The notes under the pieces: model-generated
The model's input: the letters and a program-made list of their open reading frames with translations, nothing else
Told to the model about the DNA's origin: nothing
Databases searched by the model: none
Source: Candidatus Brocadia carolinensis
Lineage (GTDB): Bacteria; Planctomycetota; Brocadiia; Brocadiales; Brocadiaceae
Assembly: GCA_002009475.1 (NCBI GenBank)
Contig: AYTS01000148.1
Coordinates: 1 to 64,000, forward strand
Direction of reading: 5' to 3'
Length of the DNA stretch: 64,000 nt
Part shown: one piece after another, positions 19,572 through 28,548 of the stretch
Position numbering within the stretch: the first letter of the stretch is position 1
Layout of the letters: each line of letters begins with the position of its first letter
Program-made: the position numbers and the translations under genes

Positions 19572-19760
19572 TTATTTTTTTATACCGGCAGCCTTGAGTA
19601 TGGCATGGCAGGTACCTGTGGGAATTTCTTTTGACCCATGATAATCCACTCGAACCAACTTAACACATCCGGGTTTCCCATAGTATCTTATAGACCCCTT
19701 TTCTCTCACAATCCTAAATCCATTTTCCTCTAATAACCTTACCAATTCACTAAATTTCAA
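19572..19760 (-). CDS. HicA-family protein, catalytic His missing
   Basis: The 62-residue protein follows the HicA layout: MKFSELVRLLEENGFRIVRE, KGSIRYYG, then EIPTGTCHAILKAAGIKK. In active HicA toxins the middle strand reads G-S-H, and the His is needed for RNA cleavage. Here it reads G-S-I, so the protein is probably inactive or has altered activity. The partner HicB is intact, so the pair may persist as a regulator or as a shield against other HicA toxins. A miscalled base is possible (ATA for CAT would need more than one change). Confidence 0.8.
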   Translation of the reverse strand: MKFSELVRLLEENGFRIVREKGSIRYYGKPGCVKLVRVDYHGSKEIPTGTCHAILKAAGIKK

Positions 19761-19769
19761 TAAGACCTC

Positions 19770-19982
19770 TTATAATAACTTCATGAATTCCTCTATAGTA
19801 AGACCTGCATCTTTTACAATACCTGACATGGTAAAAGAATAAATTGGATTTGCCCTTGGAATAGTAATAATACGTTCTCTGTTAGCCATTGCAATATGTT
19901 TTTCCTTGCCTTGTAATTCAAAAACCCGCCCTTTTCAATGCTTTTACAGCTCGTTGGTAGTTATACCCGGTAGCTTAGGCAT
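19770..19982 (-). pseudogene. hicA remnant with a one-base loss
   Basis: The minus strand starts MPKLPGITTNEL and then stops. Adding one base restores VKALKRAGFELQGKEKHIAM and RIITIPRANPIYSFTMSG, then IVKDAGLTIEEFMKLL. This is a full HicA with its His (KEKHIAM). The shift is a missing base, not a homopolymer excess, so it is more likely a true mutation. Its 5' neighbour is a truncated hicB. Confidence 0.75.
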
Positions 19983-19985
19983 GAT

Positions 19986-20157
19986 TTATTTTACTTCTCC
20001 ATGACGAGACACCCTATCTTTGCTTAATTCTTCAACGGTCTCTAAATATGTTTTTATAGCATCTTTAATATTCTCTAATGCTTCATCCTCCGTCTGTCCT
20101 TGTGACCAACAACCTAGCAGGCCAGGAACCCAAACAGCATAACCTTCTTCAGTTTTT
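19986..20157 (-). pseudogene. hicB remnant, N-terminus removed by repeat copy B
   Basis: Only the C-terminal half of a HicB survives: KTEEGYAVWVPGLLGCWSQG, then QTEDEALENIKDAIKTYLET and a KDRVSRHGEVK end. The beginning is missing where the dispersed element at 20181-20404 starts. With the broken hicA just downstream it forms a dead HicBA pair, apparently killed by the element's insertion. Confidence 0.75.
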
Positions 20158-20180
20158 TTTGAGATTTACCGTGTATTCCC

Positions 20181-20404
20181 TAACGCAGCGAAGCCGCAAC
20201 CAATTCTCCGTTATGAAAGCGGGAGATTGCTTCGGAAAAGACCCTCGCAATGACACAGACTATGCCTTTGATGACATTTGTGTGCTGTCATTGCGAGCGA
20301 AGCGAAGCAATCTTTCTCTCTTAAACAATCTGTACCGCCTGATAAGGGATAAATAGGGTTGTGAAAAAACTTACAAAAAAAAGATTTTACACGGTAATAC
20401 TATA
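20181..20404 (+). repeat. 230-bp dispersed element, copy B
   Basis: It begins TAACGCAGCGAAGCCGC and ends CACGGTAATACTATA, the full-length form also seen in copies C and D. A hairpin-forming centre pairs GAGATTGCTTCGG...CGCAATGACA with TGTCATTGCGAGCGAAGCG. It adjoins the truncated hicB. Confidence 0.8.
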
Positions 20405-20431
20405 AAGGCAGGGGATTATTGCAATACGCCC

Positions 20432-21943
20432 CTACAAATAACTCTTGTCAAACTCCACCAGCGATTCGTTTTGTTTCTCCATCAGTGCATATTTCCTTGC
20501 CAGTTTACTGTGACGTCTGCCGTAGGCGGCATAAATAATAGCCCCGAGCGCCAACCACGCAATGAGTCTGAGCCAGGTGGAAAACTCGAGGCGGATCATC
20601 ATATATCCGCAGCAAAGAATGCCCAGGATAGGGATTACCGGTACAAAGGGACACTTAAAGGCACGTGGGTGATGAGGGTCTTTCTTGCGCAGAATGATAA
20701 CCGCAGCAGAAACAAGGCAAAAGGCAAGGAGTGTCCCGATGTTGACCAATTTTGCAATCTCCTCAATGGGAAAGCAACTGGCAGTAAGGGCAACACAGGC
20801 ACCGACAATAATGGTAGAGATATAGGGTGTCCCAAAACGAGGATGAATGGCTGCGAAGACACGTTCAGGCAGGAGTCCGTCCCTCGCTATGGCCCAGAAT
20901 ATCCTGGATTGACTTAAGAGTAGTACCAGGAGCACGCTGGTCAGTCCGGCTACGGCTCCGACGGAAATAAAAAATGATACCTTTACCAAGCCATATCGCG
21001 TAAAGGCATCAGCCAGGGGGGCATCGATGTTGATGTCTTTGTAATAAACCATACCGGTGAGGACGGCCGTGACGGCAATGTATAAGACGGTACATAGCAC
21101 CAGCGATACAATGATACCGATCGGTACGTCTCTCTTCGGATTTCTTGCCTCCTGTGCGGTCGTTGAAACAGCATCAAAACCGATGTAGGCAAAGAATACG
21201 TAAGCTGCACCCGTACCGATACCGCCAATACCAAAAGGAGCAAATGCTGCAAAATTATTCCCCCAGTTATCGCGCTTGACATAAAACCATCCGACAAAGA
21301 TCACCAGAAGAATAACCGCGAGTTTTACTCCCACGATAATGCTGTTAAAACGGGCGCTTTCCTTGATACCAATAACGAGTAAGGTCGTAATGGCAATGAT
21401 AATCAATGCTGCGGGTAAATTGAATACCACAGGCATTCCGAAAAGATAAGGTATATTTTGAGCAAAAAGGTCAGGTGTCTGATGCGACAACGTCCAATAG
21501 TCATTGGTAAGCCAGGGGGGAATATGTAAACCAAAGAGACCTATGAGTTTTATAAAATAATGTGACCATCCTACCGCAACAAGGCTCGACGCAAGCGAAT
21601 ATTCCAGGACAAGGTCCCACCCAATAATCCAGGCAAAGATCTCGCCCAGGGCTGTGTATGAGTAAGTATAAGCGCTGCCCGCCAGAGGAACCATGGACGC
21701 AAACTCGGCATAGCAAAGGGCAACAAAGATGCAGGCAAGACCCGAAAGGACAAAGGAGAGGATCAAGCTGGGGCCGGCAAATTCCTTAGCAGCCAGGCCG
21801 GTTAAAACAAATATCCCGGCGCCAATAACGGCGCCGATCCCTAAAGCGGTGAGTGAGAATGGGCCTAATACTCGTTTAAAATGATGATGGTTGGATTCTT
21901 CGGAAAGGTCACGCAGAGACTTTTTCGCGAATAGTTTTTTCAT
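20432..21943 (-). CDS. APC-family amino acid permease
   Basis: This 503-residue protein belongs to the amino acid-polyamine-organocation superfamily, cationic amino acid transporter group. It has twelve or more membrane segments. Family sequences include TALGIGAVIGAGIFVLTGLA in segment 1, and FFAYIGFDAVSTTAQEARNP with RDVPIGIIVSLVLCTVLY in the middle. Segment 1's GIGAVIGAGIF substrate-binding loop is intact. The closest match is the CAT/YfnA type, suggesting uptake of basic or small neutral amino acids; the exact substrate cannot be read. It is a single gene next to the repeat-rich TA remnants. Confidence 0.9.
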   Translation of the reverse strand: MKKLFAKKSLRDLSEESNHHHFKRVLGPFSLTALGIGAVIGAGIFVLTGLAAKEFAGPSLILSFVLSGLACIFVALCYAEFASMVPLAGSAYTYSYTALGEIFAWIIGWDLVLEYSLASSLVAVGWSHYFIKLIGLFGLHIPPWLTNDYWTLSHQTPDLFAQNIPYLFGMPVVFNLPAALIIIAITTLLVIGIKESARFNSIIVGVKLAVILLVIFVGWFYVKRDNWGNNFAAFAPFGIGGIGTGAAYVFFAYIGFDAVSTTAQEARNPKRDVPIGIIVSLVLCTVLYIAVTAVLTGMVYYKDINIDAPLADAFTRYGLVKVSFFISVGAVAGLTSVLLVLLLSQSRIFWAIARDGLLPERVFAAIHPRFGTPYISTIIVGACVALTASCFPIEEIAKLVNIGTLLAFCLVSAAVIILRKKDPHHPRAFKCPFVPVIPILGILCCGYMMIRLEFSTWLRLIAWLALGAIIYAAYGRRHSKLARKYALMEKQNESLVEFDKSYL

Positions 21944-22101
21944 CGTTTTCGGGGATAGACTTTAGCTACAGAGGATATCAGGGAAAAAATACTTCTCACT
22001 TTGATTGTTGTTTAAACGTATTCATTAACCGTTTGCTTACATACCACAAGACTCGGTTAAACAAGATTTGTCCGCACTACCTTGTCACCGCCTGACTCAG
22101 C

Positions 22102-23331
22102 TTATACCTTTTCTATAATGTGTCCCAATTTTTCCTTCTTTGTACGCAGGTAATCCTTATTTTCGTCTTTTGGCTCCATAATAATGGGTACCCGTTCCAC
22201 AATTTCAAGGCCATACCCGGCCAGGGCAGCAAACTTTTTAGGGTTATTGGTCAGCAACCGCATCTTTGTTACACCCAAGTCTCTCAGAATTTGTGCCCCG
22301 ATGCCGTAATCGCGCTTATCGGCGGGAAAACCAAGTTTCTCATTGGCCTCAACGGTATCCAGTCCTTTTTCCTGCAGAAGATAGGCATGGAGTTTGTTTT
22401 CCAGTCCGATCCCGCGGCCTTCCTGTCTCATATACAACAGAATACCTTTTCCAGCTTCCTGTATGATCTTCAGGGCGTTGTGCAATTGTTCTCCACAGTC
22501 ACACCGGAGAGAGCCAAAGATATCTCCGGTCAGACATTCATCGTGTACCCGCACCAGCACAGGCTCACTGTGCAAAGGAGAAGGGGCATTTCCACTCTCG
22601 CTGCCTACGCCCAAACACAATGCCAGGTGGAGATAATCATCAACAAAGGAGCGGTAAAGATGAAGGGTAAAATTCCCATAGGTCGTAGGTAATTTTACGG
22701 TAACGCGCTTTTCGATGAGGCGTTCCTGTTCATGACGGTACTTAATGATATCAGCTATAGTGCATATCTTTAGTTGGTGTTTTTCCGCAAACATTTTCAA
22801 TTCAGGAAGTTTTGCCATGTTTCCGTCTTCGGTCATAATCTCGCAAATAACTGCTGCTGGCTTAAGACCTGCGATGCGGGTAATATCTACTGCACCTTCG
22901 GTGTGGCCCGTCCTGACCAATACCCCGCCTCTTTGTGCCTTAAGCGGAAACACATGGCCAGGCCTTACAAGGTCGTCGGCGGTTGACGTTTCGTCAATAG
23001 CGGTTAAAATCGTTGTGGCGCGATCTCTTGAAGAAACTCCTGTGGTGATACCATTTCTGGCGTCAATGGAAACCGTAAAAGGTGTCTGAAAGTTTGACGT
23101 ATTGTGAGATACCATGGGATACAGCTCGAGTTTTTCTGCCCGTTCTGCATGAATCGCAAGGCAGATAATACCCCGTGCGTGGGTGAGCATAAAATTAATT
23201 GCCTCCGGGGTAATCTTTTCTGCAGCAATCGTAATATCCCCCTCATTTTCACGGTTTGCGTCATCCACCAAAATGATCATTCTCCCATTTTTCAGGTCCT
23301 CTACGACCTCTTGCATGGTGTTAAATTGCAT
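22102..23331 (-). CDS. ribBA: Bifunctional DHBP synthase / GTP cyclohydrolase II
   Basis: RibBA makes the two riboflavin precursors: 3,4-dihydroxy-2-butanone 4-phosphate from ribulose 5-phosphate, and the pyrimidine from GTP. Residues 1-200 are RibB, with the acidic motif DDANRENEGDI, SRDRATTI and RTGHTEGAVDI. Residues 205-409 are RibA, with zinc cysteines in CLTGDIFGSLRCDCGEQL and the signature YMRQEGRGIGL. Length 409 is normal. No FMN riboswitch pattern is visible upstream. No other rib gene is near. Confidence 0.95.
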   Translation of the reverse strand: MQFNTMQEVVEDLKNGRMIILVDDANRENEGDITIAAEKITPEAINFMLTHARGIICLAIHAERAEKLELYPMVSHNTSNFQTPFTVSIDARNGITTGVSSRDRATTILTAIDETSTADDLVRPGHVFPLKAQRGGVLVRTGHTEGAVDITRIAGLKPAAVICEIMTEDGNMAKLPELKMFAEKHQLKICTIADIIKYRHEQERLIEKRVTVKLPTTYGNFTLHLYRSFVDDYLHLALCLGVGSESGNAPSPLHSEPVLVRVHDECLTGDIFGSLRCDCGEQLHNALKIIQEAGKGILLYMRQEGRGIGLENKLHAYLLQEKGLDTVEANEKLGFPADKRDYGIGAQILRDLGVTKMRLLTNNPKKFAALAGYGLEIVERVPIIMEPKDENKDYLRTKKEKLGHIIEKV

Positions 23332-23522
23332 GGAAAAACCTCTCGTATTTCATTTTTTATAAATTAACTGTGTAAGGTCAGCTATTAAAGTCAACCTATC
23401 CGTAGTATTGAATACCGATGTACGATTGTCTAGTCATAGTTCGTAAGCATAAATACTATTACAAAAGGTAGTTAAAGTAAAGCCTTTTTGTAAATAGAGT
23501 ATATCTGGAAATTCATGATTCA

Positions 23523-24071
23523 TCACAATTCTTTTACGCCCCGGTACATGTACCAGAGCCCGGAGGCAAATGTCAAAATAACGACCAGCCACCAGAGAGC
23601 AATGAGTACCGGCAAAGGGATATGGTTTCCCATGATAACAGATATTATTGCGATAATTTGAAGGCATGTTGTCATTTTGCCCAACATTGTTGGTTGACAG
23701 TCCATTTTGCCGGTAATGAGAAGCAAAACAATACTCCCAACCATGAGCAAGAGGTCACGGCATACAATCACAGCCGTGATCCAATTGGGAAATCTTGGCT
23801 CCGGCCATAGCTGGTCGGAGGAGAGGATAATGCAGGAGACCACCAGGACAAGCTTGTCGGCAACAGGATCAAGATATCTTCCCAAATTGGTTATTTCTTT
23901 TCTCTTTCGTGCAAAATAGCCATCCAGCATATCGCTGAGTCCGATCATGAGCATGATAAAAAGGCAGATATACCGGTAATGATTATGCTGCTGAACTTGC
24001 ATAATGCATAGAACCAGGGGAGGAATAAAGAATATCCTGCTAAGGCTTATTTTGTTAGAAAGATTTAACAC
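23523..24071 (-). CDS. pgsA: CDP-alcohol phosphatidyltransferase, PgsA type
   Basis: This 182-residue membrane enzyme transfers a phosphatidyl group from CDP-diacylglycerol, most likely to glycerol 3-phosphate, for phosphatidylglycerol synthesis. The family signature D-G-x2-A-R-x8-G-x3-D-x3-D is complete in LDGYFARKRKEITNLGRYLD and the following PVADKL. Four to five membrane segments are visible. PgsA is the best fit by length and NKISLSRIFFIPPLV at the start; cardiolipin or other alcohol acceptors are possible. Confidence 0.88.
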   Translation of the reverse strand: MLNLSNKISLSRIFFIPPLVLCIMQVQQHNHYRYICLFIMLMIGLSDMLDGYFARKRKEITNLGRYLDPVADKLVLVVSCIILSSDQLWPEPRFPNWITAVIVCRDLLLMVGSIVLLLITGKMDCQPTMLGKMTTCLQIIAIISVIMGNHIPLPVLIALWWLVVILTFASGLWYMYRGVKEL

Positions 24072-24099
24072 GAAATAACCTCATGACTGATATTTTACC

Positions 24100-24240
24100 T
24101 TGCGGCTCAGCCGCAAACCAGATTCTCATTATAGGTTAGGGGTAGAAGAGGCTTTCGCCTCACCTTCTTCAAAACCGTACCTGTATATTTCCCGTCAGGT
24201 GGATTACGGCCGACAGGCTGGAGCCATCCTTTTCATGAAA
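24100..24240 (-). repeat. Possible group II intron relic
   Basis: The minus strand reads GGCCGTAATCCACC, then GGGAAATATACAGGTACGG and TTTTGAAGAAGGTGAGGCG with AAGCCTCTTCTACCC. This follows the pattern GCCGTATG...GAAA...GTACGGTTCTGA...GG...CCTACC common in group II intron RNA before the reverse transcriptase reading frame. No reverse transcriptase frame is present. The 3' side has a TGCGGCTGAGCCGCA palindrome. I call it a fragment, by eye only. Confidence 0.45.
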
Positions 24241-24537
24241 CAGCCAGAGAAAAAATTTCACTTTTGCAATGAACGATTGCGTGTCAAAATCATTAAAAAG
24301 ACATATTTTTGTGAGGAAGTAGCCAGAATGAGTCTGAAAAGGTGAAATCCGAAGCGCGAAATTTGCGAGTTAACTCTGACAGGGTAAACCTTTTTTACTG
24401 CAACGTATCCCTGCATGTTTTGAGCAGAGAATGTCAAAAACACCTTTGATGATACGAATTGACCATAACGTCTGTTTGTTATGGCAGAGCTTCAACCATG
24501 CCAAACCTTACTTTCCATGAAAGATGTGCTCTTATCT
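24241..24537. other. Intergenic, no gene supported
   Basis: I see no gene or clear repeat in this roughly 300-bp gap downstream of the epimerase gene. Confidence 0.5.
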
Positions 24538-25485
24538 TTATTGACGCTTTTTGTACCATGCTACGAACATGCGGATGCCTAGCTCAATGGGTACTTTGGG
24601 GTTGTAGTGTAAAAAACGTTCCCCCTTAGTAATATCCGCATAGGTTCTTTGCACGTCTCCGGGTTGTTCCGGAAGCCTTTTAATCTGAGCCTTCTTGCCT
24701 AATTCCTGCTCGATGATTTCTATGAGTCTTGTCAACTGAATTGGGGTTGAATTGCCCAGGTTGATAATTTCGAAATTAGCTTGCCGGTGCATGGCAGAAA
24801 CTACACCGTCGACGATGTCGGAGACAAAGGTATAATCTCTCTGCGTCGTTCCATCACCATACATGGGAATCTGTTGATCCCGGTCAATGAGTTCAGTAAA
24901 TTTACGTATGGCGAGGTCTGGCCGCTGTCGCGGTCCGTACACCGTGAAAAAACGGAGGCAGATCACCGGTAGTTTATAAAGATGATGGTAGTTGTAACAG
25001 TAGAGTTCTCCGGCCCGCTTGGTTGCTGCATAGGGGGATATGGGCTCGTCTACAGGATCATCTTCAGCAAACGGGATCTTTTTGTTGTTACCGTAAACCG
25101 ATGATGACGAACCAAAGACAAAGTGTTTGACCTTATGTTTCACGGAAAGTTCGAGCAGATTTAAGGTGCCCTTGCAGTTCACTTCTTCGTAAAGCAATGG
25201 ACGTTCAATCGATGGTCTTACTCCTGCATACGCTGCCAAATGAACGATTTTTTCAATACTGTGTTTTTCAAATATTTCCCGGCATGAAACAGGATTGCAG
25301 ATATCTGTTTCGTATAAAGTTAAATTTGGATTGTCAATAACTGCTGAAATGTTTTCCCTCTTATATGCCGGCAGATAGAAATCGTTAAAATTATCGATAA
25401 CAACTACTTGTTCACCCGCAGATAACAACCTTTCTACCAGATGAGAACCGATAAAACCAGCGCCACCCGTAACGAGAATTGCCAT
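24538..25485 (-). CDS. NAD-dependent nucleotide-sugar epimerase, probably UDP-glucuronate 4-epimerase
   Basis: This is a 315-residue extended short-chain dehydrogenase. The NAD motif GGAGFIGSHL is at the start, the catalytic Ser in FGSSSSVYG and the Tyr-x3-Lys in SPYAATKRAGEL. RFFTVYGPRQRPDLAIRKF and MYGDGTTQRDYTFVSDIVDG are typical of the GalE/UDP-glucuronate 4-epimerase branch. It would supply UDP-galacturonate or a related sugar for surface polysaccharide. No glycosyltransferase cluster is nearby, so substrate remains an inference. Confidence 0.88.
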   Translation of the reverse strand: MAILVTGGAGFIGSHLVERLLSAGEQVVVIDNFNDFYLPAYKRENISAVIDNPNLTLYETDICNPVSCREIFEKHSIEKIVHLAAYAGVRPSIERPLLYEEVNCKGTLNLLELSVKHKVKHFVFGSSSSVYGNNKKIPFAEDDPVDEPISPYAATKRAGELYCYNYHHLYKLPVICLRFFTVYGPRQRPDLAIRKFTELIDRDQQIPMYGDGTTQRDYTFVSDIVDGVVSAMHRQANFEIINLGNSTPIQLTRLIEIIEQELGKKAQIKRLPEQPGDVQRTYADITKGERFLHYNPKVPIELGIRMFVAWYKKRQ

Positions 25486-25633
25486 GAATGAACCGTCCTT
25501 TCAGGTAAATATCTTAAGATGCTAAGAAAATGTAATATAGCAAAGGCATTGTCATAGTCAAGTGAAAAACACCTTTGATAGCAGAAGAGTGACGTTATCT
25601 GGTATTACTAAGTCAAAATGTTACTATTTTAGG

Positions 25634-25950
25634 CTAAAAAAGGGCATTCCGAGAGGGTGGTAGTTGAATAACCTGTCCATAGAATTGTATCGTATGGTCT
25701 ATGTTGACCGTTCGTTCTTTCTTAACACGGAAGACGGCATCAAGGTTTTTGCCGTCTGGTAAAGGCATGTAGACAGATCTCGCCGGATGGGTATATCTAA
25801 CATTGTACCATGTCAGGAATGTGGTAAGTAAGAAAGTATTCGCCTGCTGATACGTTGTGATTTTTTCCATTCGTATCTCCTTTATGAGCCGGTCTTGGAA
25901 GAACCGAAAGATGGTTTCGATTCTTCCTTTATCCCGACCTTTGCCGTTTG
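25634..25950 (-). mobile_element. Transposase C-terminal fragment (DDE/integrase core, IS-NCY type)
   Basis: The minus strand reads GKGRDKGRIETIFRFFQDRL, IKEIRMEKITTYQQANTF, then TFLTWYNVRYTHPARSVYMP and a VKKERTVNIDHTIQFYGQVI ending. These are C-terminal elements of the integrase-core transposases used by IS elements of the ISNCY group. The catalytic Asp residues and N-terminus are absent. Reading is open from about 25950. It is a dead relic, not a mobile unit; no terminal repeats were found. Confidence 0.75.
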
Positions 25951-26364
25951 AGGAATAGTCAAGCCGCTAAGCCAGTAAATTCGAGGGGTTTTGCAAATAG
26001 GGCGGCACTGCAAGTCGTTTTAAAATTTTATTCCTGTAATATCATGGGTTTTCCTGCGATACATGCACAAGGAGAATCTTTTTTTGTGCGAATTGCGAAA
26101 GTAGGGTTAACGGGTGGGAAAAAAGATACCACAGGAGATCATCAAGTCGGAAACATATTCCCGGTGACAGGGGTACTCATTATGTGGTTTATACGAGAGG
26201 CAGCCTGAGAGTGGCCATAATTCACAACATTGAAATGAGTTAGGATGATGTGGGTTTTTGTTTGCGAGATACGACTAAAACGAGCTGTGAAGGCACACAA
26301 ATTGCGAATCATACATTCACTAAACATCATCCTGCAAACAAACCATTTTCCTGAAAGATTGATC
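25951..26364. other. Intergenic, possible transposase remnant on the left
   Basis: No complete gene seen. The sequence may contain further eroded IS material next to 25950, but no clear frame. Confidence 0.4.
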
Positions 26365-27405
26365 ATGATAGAGGGTTCAAAAGCGTCAACGAGTAGTAAA
26401 CCCATAGATTTTGATATTCAGGTTGGTGCATATAGCAACAGGGAAACTTCTCCCTTTAAAAAAATCATTTATGATGAGATAGCGAAGCGCGGTCAGGAGT
26501 TAAGCAAAAGTCACACCTTTGACACCGTAACTACCAGGATAACTGGAGGTGCATTGTCTTTGCTCGAACGCAATACCTTTGAGACATCTGTAGCCAATGC
26601 AGAAACGAAGAAGAAGGTGTCACCAACATCATTGAGAGATCAGTTCCTGAAGTATAAAGAAGACCAGCTCTTATCAAACCCTGGGGGAGATCACTTTAAT
26701 CTGAAAAAAGATGCGAAGGGAATAGATTGCCATGAGGATCAATCACGATTTACGGTAAGGGTTGGGAAAGATGTAAAGGACGCCGGTGAAAATTTCTTAA
26801 ATATCTTTAAAGATATTGGTCCCGGGGCAACGTTTAAATATATTGATAAAGATGGTAGCGTTCGGGAAGGAAAAAAGGTGGGACTGGGAGGTACGATGGT
26901 AAATTTCTTCAAAGATATAGCCGGGGGAATGACGTTGGGCAAATATGCACCGAACGGCGAAAAATCTCCGGCTAACGCCATGGAGGCCACAAAGCATTTC
27001 TTCAAGAAGATATTTGTGGACGCCCTCTTTAAGGATATCGTAGTGGGCATACCAAGAAGCGCTATCCATGTTGGTGAGAATGCGGTATTTGCCTGCATGA
27101 ATCTTGCAGAGGTAGTCCCTGATGCAACCATAGGTAATTGTAAGAAAGGACGGGAGATGACGACAGAGGTCTTTGATGACGCGCAGGTGGTGGTGGATTT
27201 CGTCACTGATATAATTCCCATGGGTGAGGCAGGCGCCAGGACGAAGGCTATTGCCTTCACAAAAGGGCTTAAGGGCCTTCCGATTATCAACAACCTTACC
27301 TCGCCGGAGCACGGAGAGATAGATGAAAAATGGAGATATGTCCGGAATACGCCTTTCAGAAAGGCGATTGAATCAGTTGCAACGTTGATACCGGTTCGGA
27401 TATAA
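26365..27405 (+). CDS. Protein of unknown function, 346 residues
   Basis: I place the start at the ATG at 26365 (MIEGSKASTSSKPIDFDIQV); an upstream in-frame ATG at 26245 adds residues of intergenic character. The protein is soluble, has no signal peptide, and is helical. Repeat-like KDVKDAGENFLNIFKDIGPG and GGTMVNFFKDIAGGMTLGKY suggest an internal duplication around residues 130-200. A Gly/Ala-rich hydrophobic region (EAGARTKAIAFTKGLKGLP) is near the end. I do not recognise any family. Codon use looks like the neighbours. Its isolated position beside an IS relic hints at accessory DNA. Confidence 0.7.
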   Translation: MIEGSKASTSSKPIDFDIQVGAYSNRETSPFKKIIYDEIAKRGQELSKSHTFDTVTTRITGGALSLLERNTFETSVANAETKKKVSPTSLRDQFLKYKEDQLLSNPGGDHFNLKKDAKGIDCHEDQSRFTVRVGKDVKDAGENFLNIFKDIGPGATFKYIDKDGSVREGKKVGLGGTMVNFFKDIAGGMTLGKYAPNGEKSPANAMEATKHFFKKIFVDALFKDIVVGIPRSAIHVGENAVFACMNLAEVVPDATIGNCKKGREMTTEVFDDAQVVVDFVTDIIPMGEAGARTKAIAFTKGLKGLPIINNLTSPEHGEIDEKWRYVRNTPFRKAIESVATLIPVRI

Positions 27406-27422
27406 AGGGCACAAAATTTCCC

Positions 27423-28466
27423 TTAATGAGGAGTAGCAATTTTTACCAACCCTTCTTCGTCTAAATTTCCTATAACGTCGATTGTTGCCGGTAAAAATAA
27501 TTTTACGATTTCAACGTTTGTCAGCAGGTGCTGGGTAATCCTGGGGGTAAGGTATTGTGACGTCCCTTTTGTAAGGGCAAGGGGAATGATGAGTTGGTCT
27601 GCGAGATATTCATCGATGACACCTTTGGTTTCAAGAAAGCAAAAGAACTCATTGCAAGCTTCATCTGCCACGGTTTCTGCTCGTTTGCCTATAGCGCCTA
27701 AACTGAAATAACAGCATTGGCTTTGTTCGAATTTTCCCACCAGAAGCAGCATCGTACCCTTTCCGGCTGCCGGTAAGTCTGCAATGCCTATGTCGTGGGG
27801 AATGTTTCGCTCCAGTAATTTCTTTTTTGCCTGTGCTTGCTGTCGCTGTGCAATCGTACTGTCCAGATTACTTATCGTGGATAACCCATGCACCGTGAGG
27901 AGTTTTCCTCTGTCTTCCAGATGTACCGGATGTTGCGGTCCTTTGGGATGTATTGTGGTGATGACCTCACCACCACCGCGCGGGTAGAATCCTGCCCGCA
28001 GGGTTTGTATCCCGGCAATAAAGCCAATTTGCTTAAGAAAGTATAGCCACTGTTGCGTGAGGTAATCTATACAGGGACTGTGACTGACGTGTGTGCCTCC
28101 GGTGATGGTGACCGAAGAAGGTTTATCCGCCAGACTGAGCGGATAAAATATGGTCTGCAAAACGAGTGAAACAGAGCCCGCCGTTCCAATGTCGAAATGA
28201 TAGTTACCCGCTTGTATCTCCCCTGGAAAAAATTTAAGGTCGGTGGACCGTAGGTGATTGCCGATAACTTTTGCGTTGCAGATGCTGGCAGTAGCATTGA
28301 CTGCCTGCAGGTGCTGATGGCTGAGTCCCGGTGTCTTTCTCTGCGCACGTATCTTGTAAATCTCAAAAGGTCTTTGAGTGATGGCAGAGAGCGAAAGGGC
28401 TGTGCGCAGGATTTGTCCTCCCCCTTCACCAAAGGAACCGTCTATAGCAATGATATCCTTCTTCAT
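27423..28466 (-). CDS. rtcA: RNA 3'-terminal phosphate cyclase
   Basis: RtcA turns an RNA 3'-phosphate into a 2',3'-cyclic phosphate using ATP, and also adenylates 5' ends. The 347-residue protein opens with IDGSFGEGGGQILRTALSLS, the family signature, followed by RAQRKTPGLSHQHLQAV. GTAGSVSLVLQTIFYPL and the second conserved glycine patch FYPRGGGEV fit the family. The candidate nucleophile His is in PRITQHLLTN near residue 315. It stands alone: no rtcB or rtcR is in reach, unlike the E. coli operon. Confidence 0.93.
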   Translation of the reverse strand: MKKDIIAIDGSFGEGGGQILRTALSLSAITQRPFEIYKIRAQRKTPGLSHQHLQAVNATASICNAKVIGNHLRSTDLKFFPGEIQAGNYHFDIGTAGSVSLVLQTIFYPLSLADKPSSVTITGGTHVSHSPCIDYLTQQWLYFLKQIGFIAGIQTLRAGFYPRGGGEVITTIHPKGPQHPVHLEDRGKLLTVHGLSTISNLDSTIAQRQQAQAKKKLLERNIPHDIGIADLPAAGKGTMLLLVGKFEQSQCCYFSLGAIGKRAETVADEACNEFFCFLETKGVIDEYLADQLIIPLALTKGTSQYLTPRITQHLLTNVEIVKLFLPATIDVIGNLDEEGLVKIATPH

Positions 28467-28473
28467 AGACACT

Positions 28474-28509
28474 AAAAAGAAAAGGGTAGGACATGGAATG
28501 CCCTACCCT
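28474..28509 (-). terminator. Rho-independent terminator of the cytochrome gene
   Basis: Inverted arms GGGTAGG and CCTACCC lie downstream of the cytochrome stop on the minus strand, followed by TTTTCTTTTTAG. It separates the cytochrome from rtcA. Confidence 0.75.
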
Positions 28510-28548
28510 CATACTGTTTGGAAAATACCTGTTTGCAGGCTAGATTAT

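Noticed and set aside
23332-23520. FMN riboswitch upstream of ribBA
   Set aside because: The conserved RFN-element segments are not visible.
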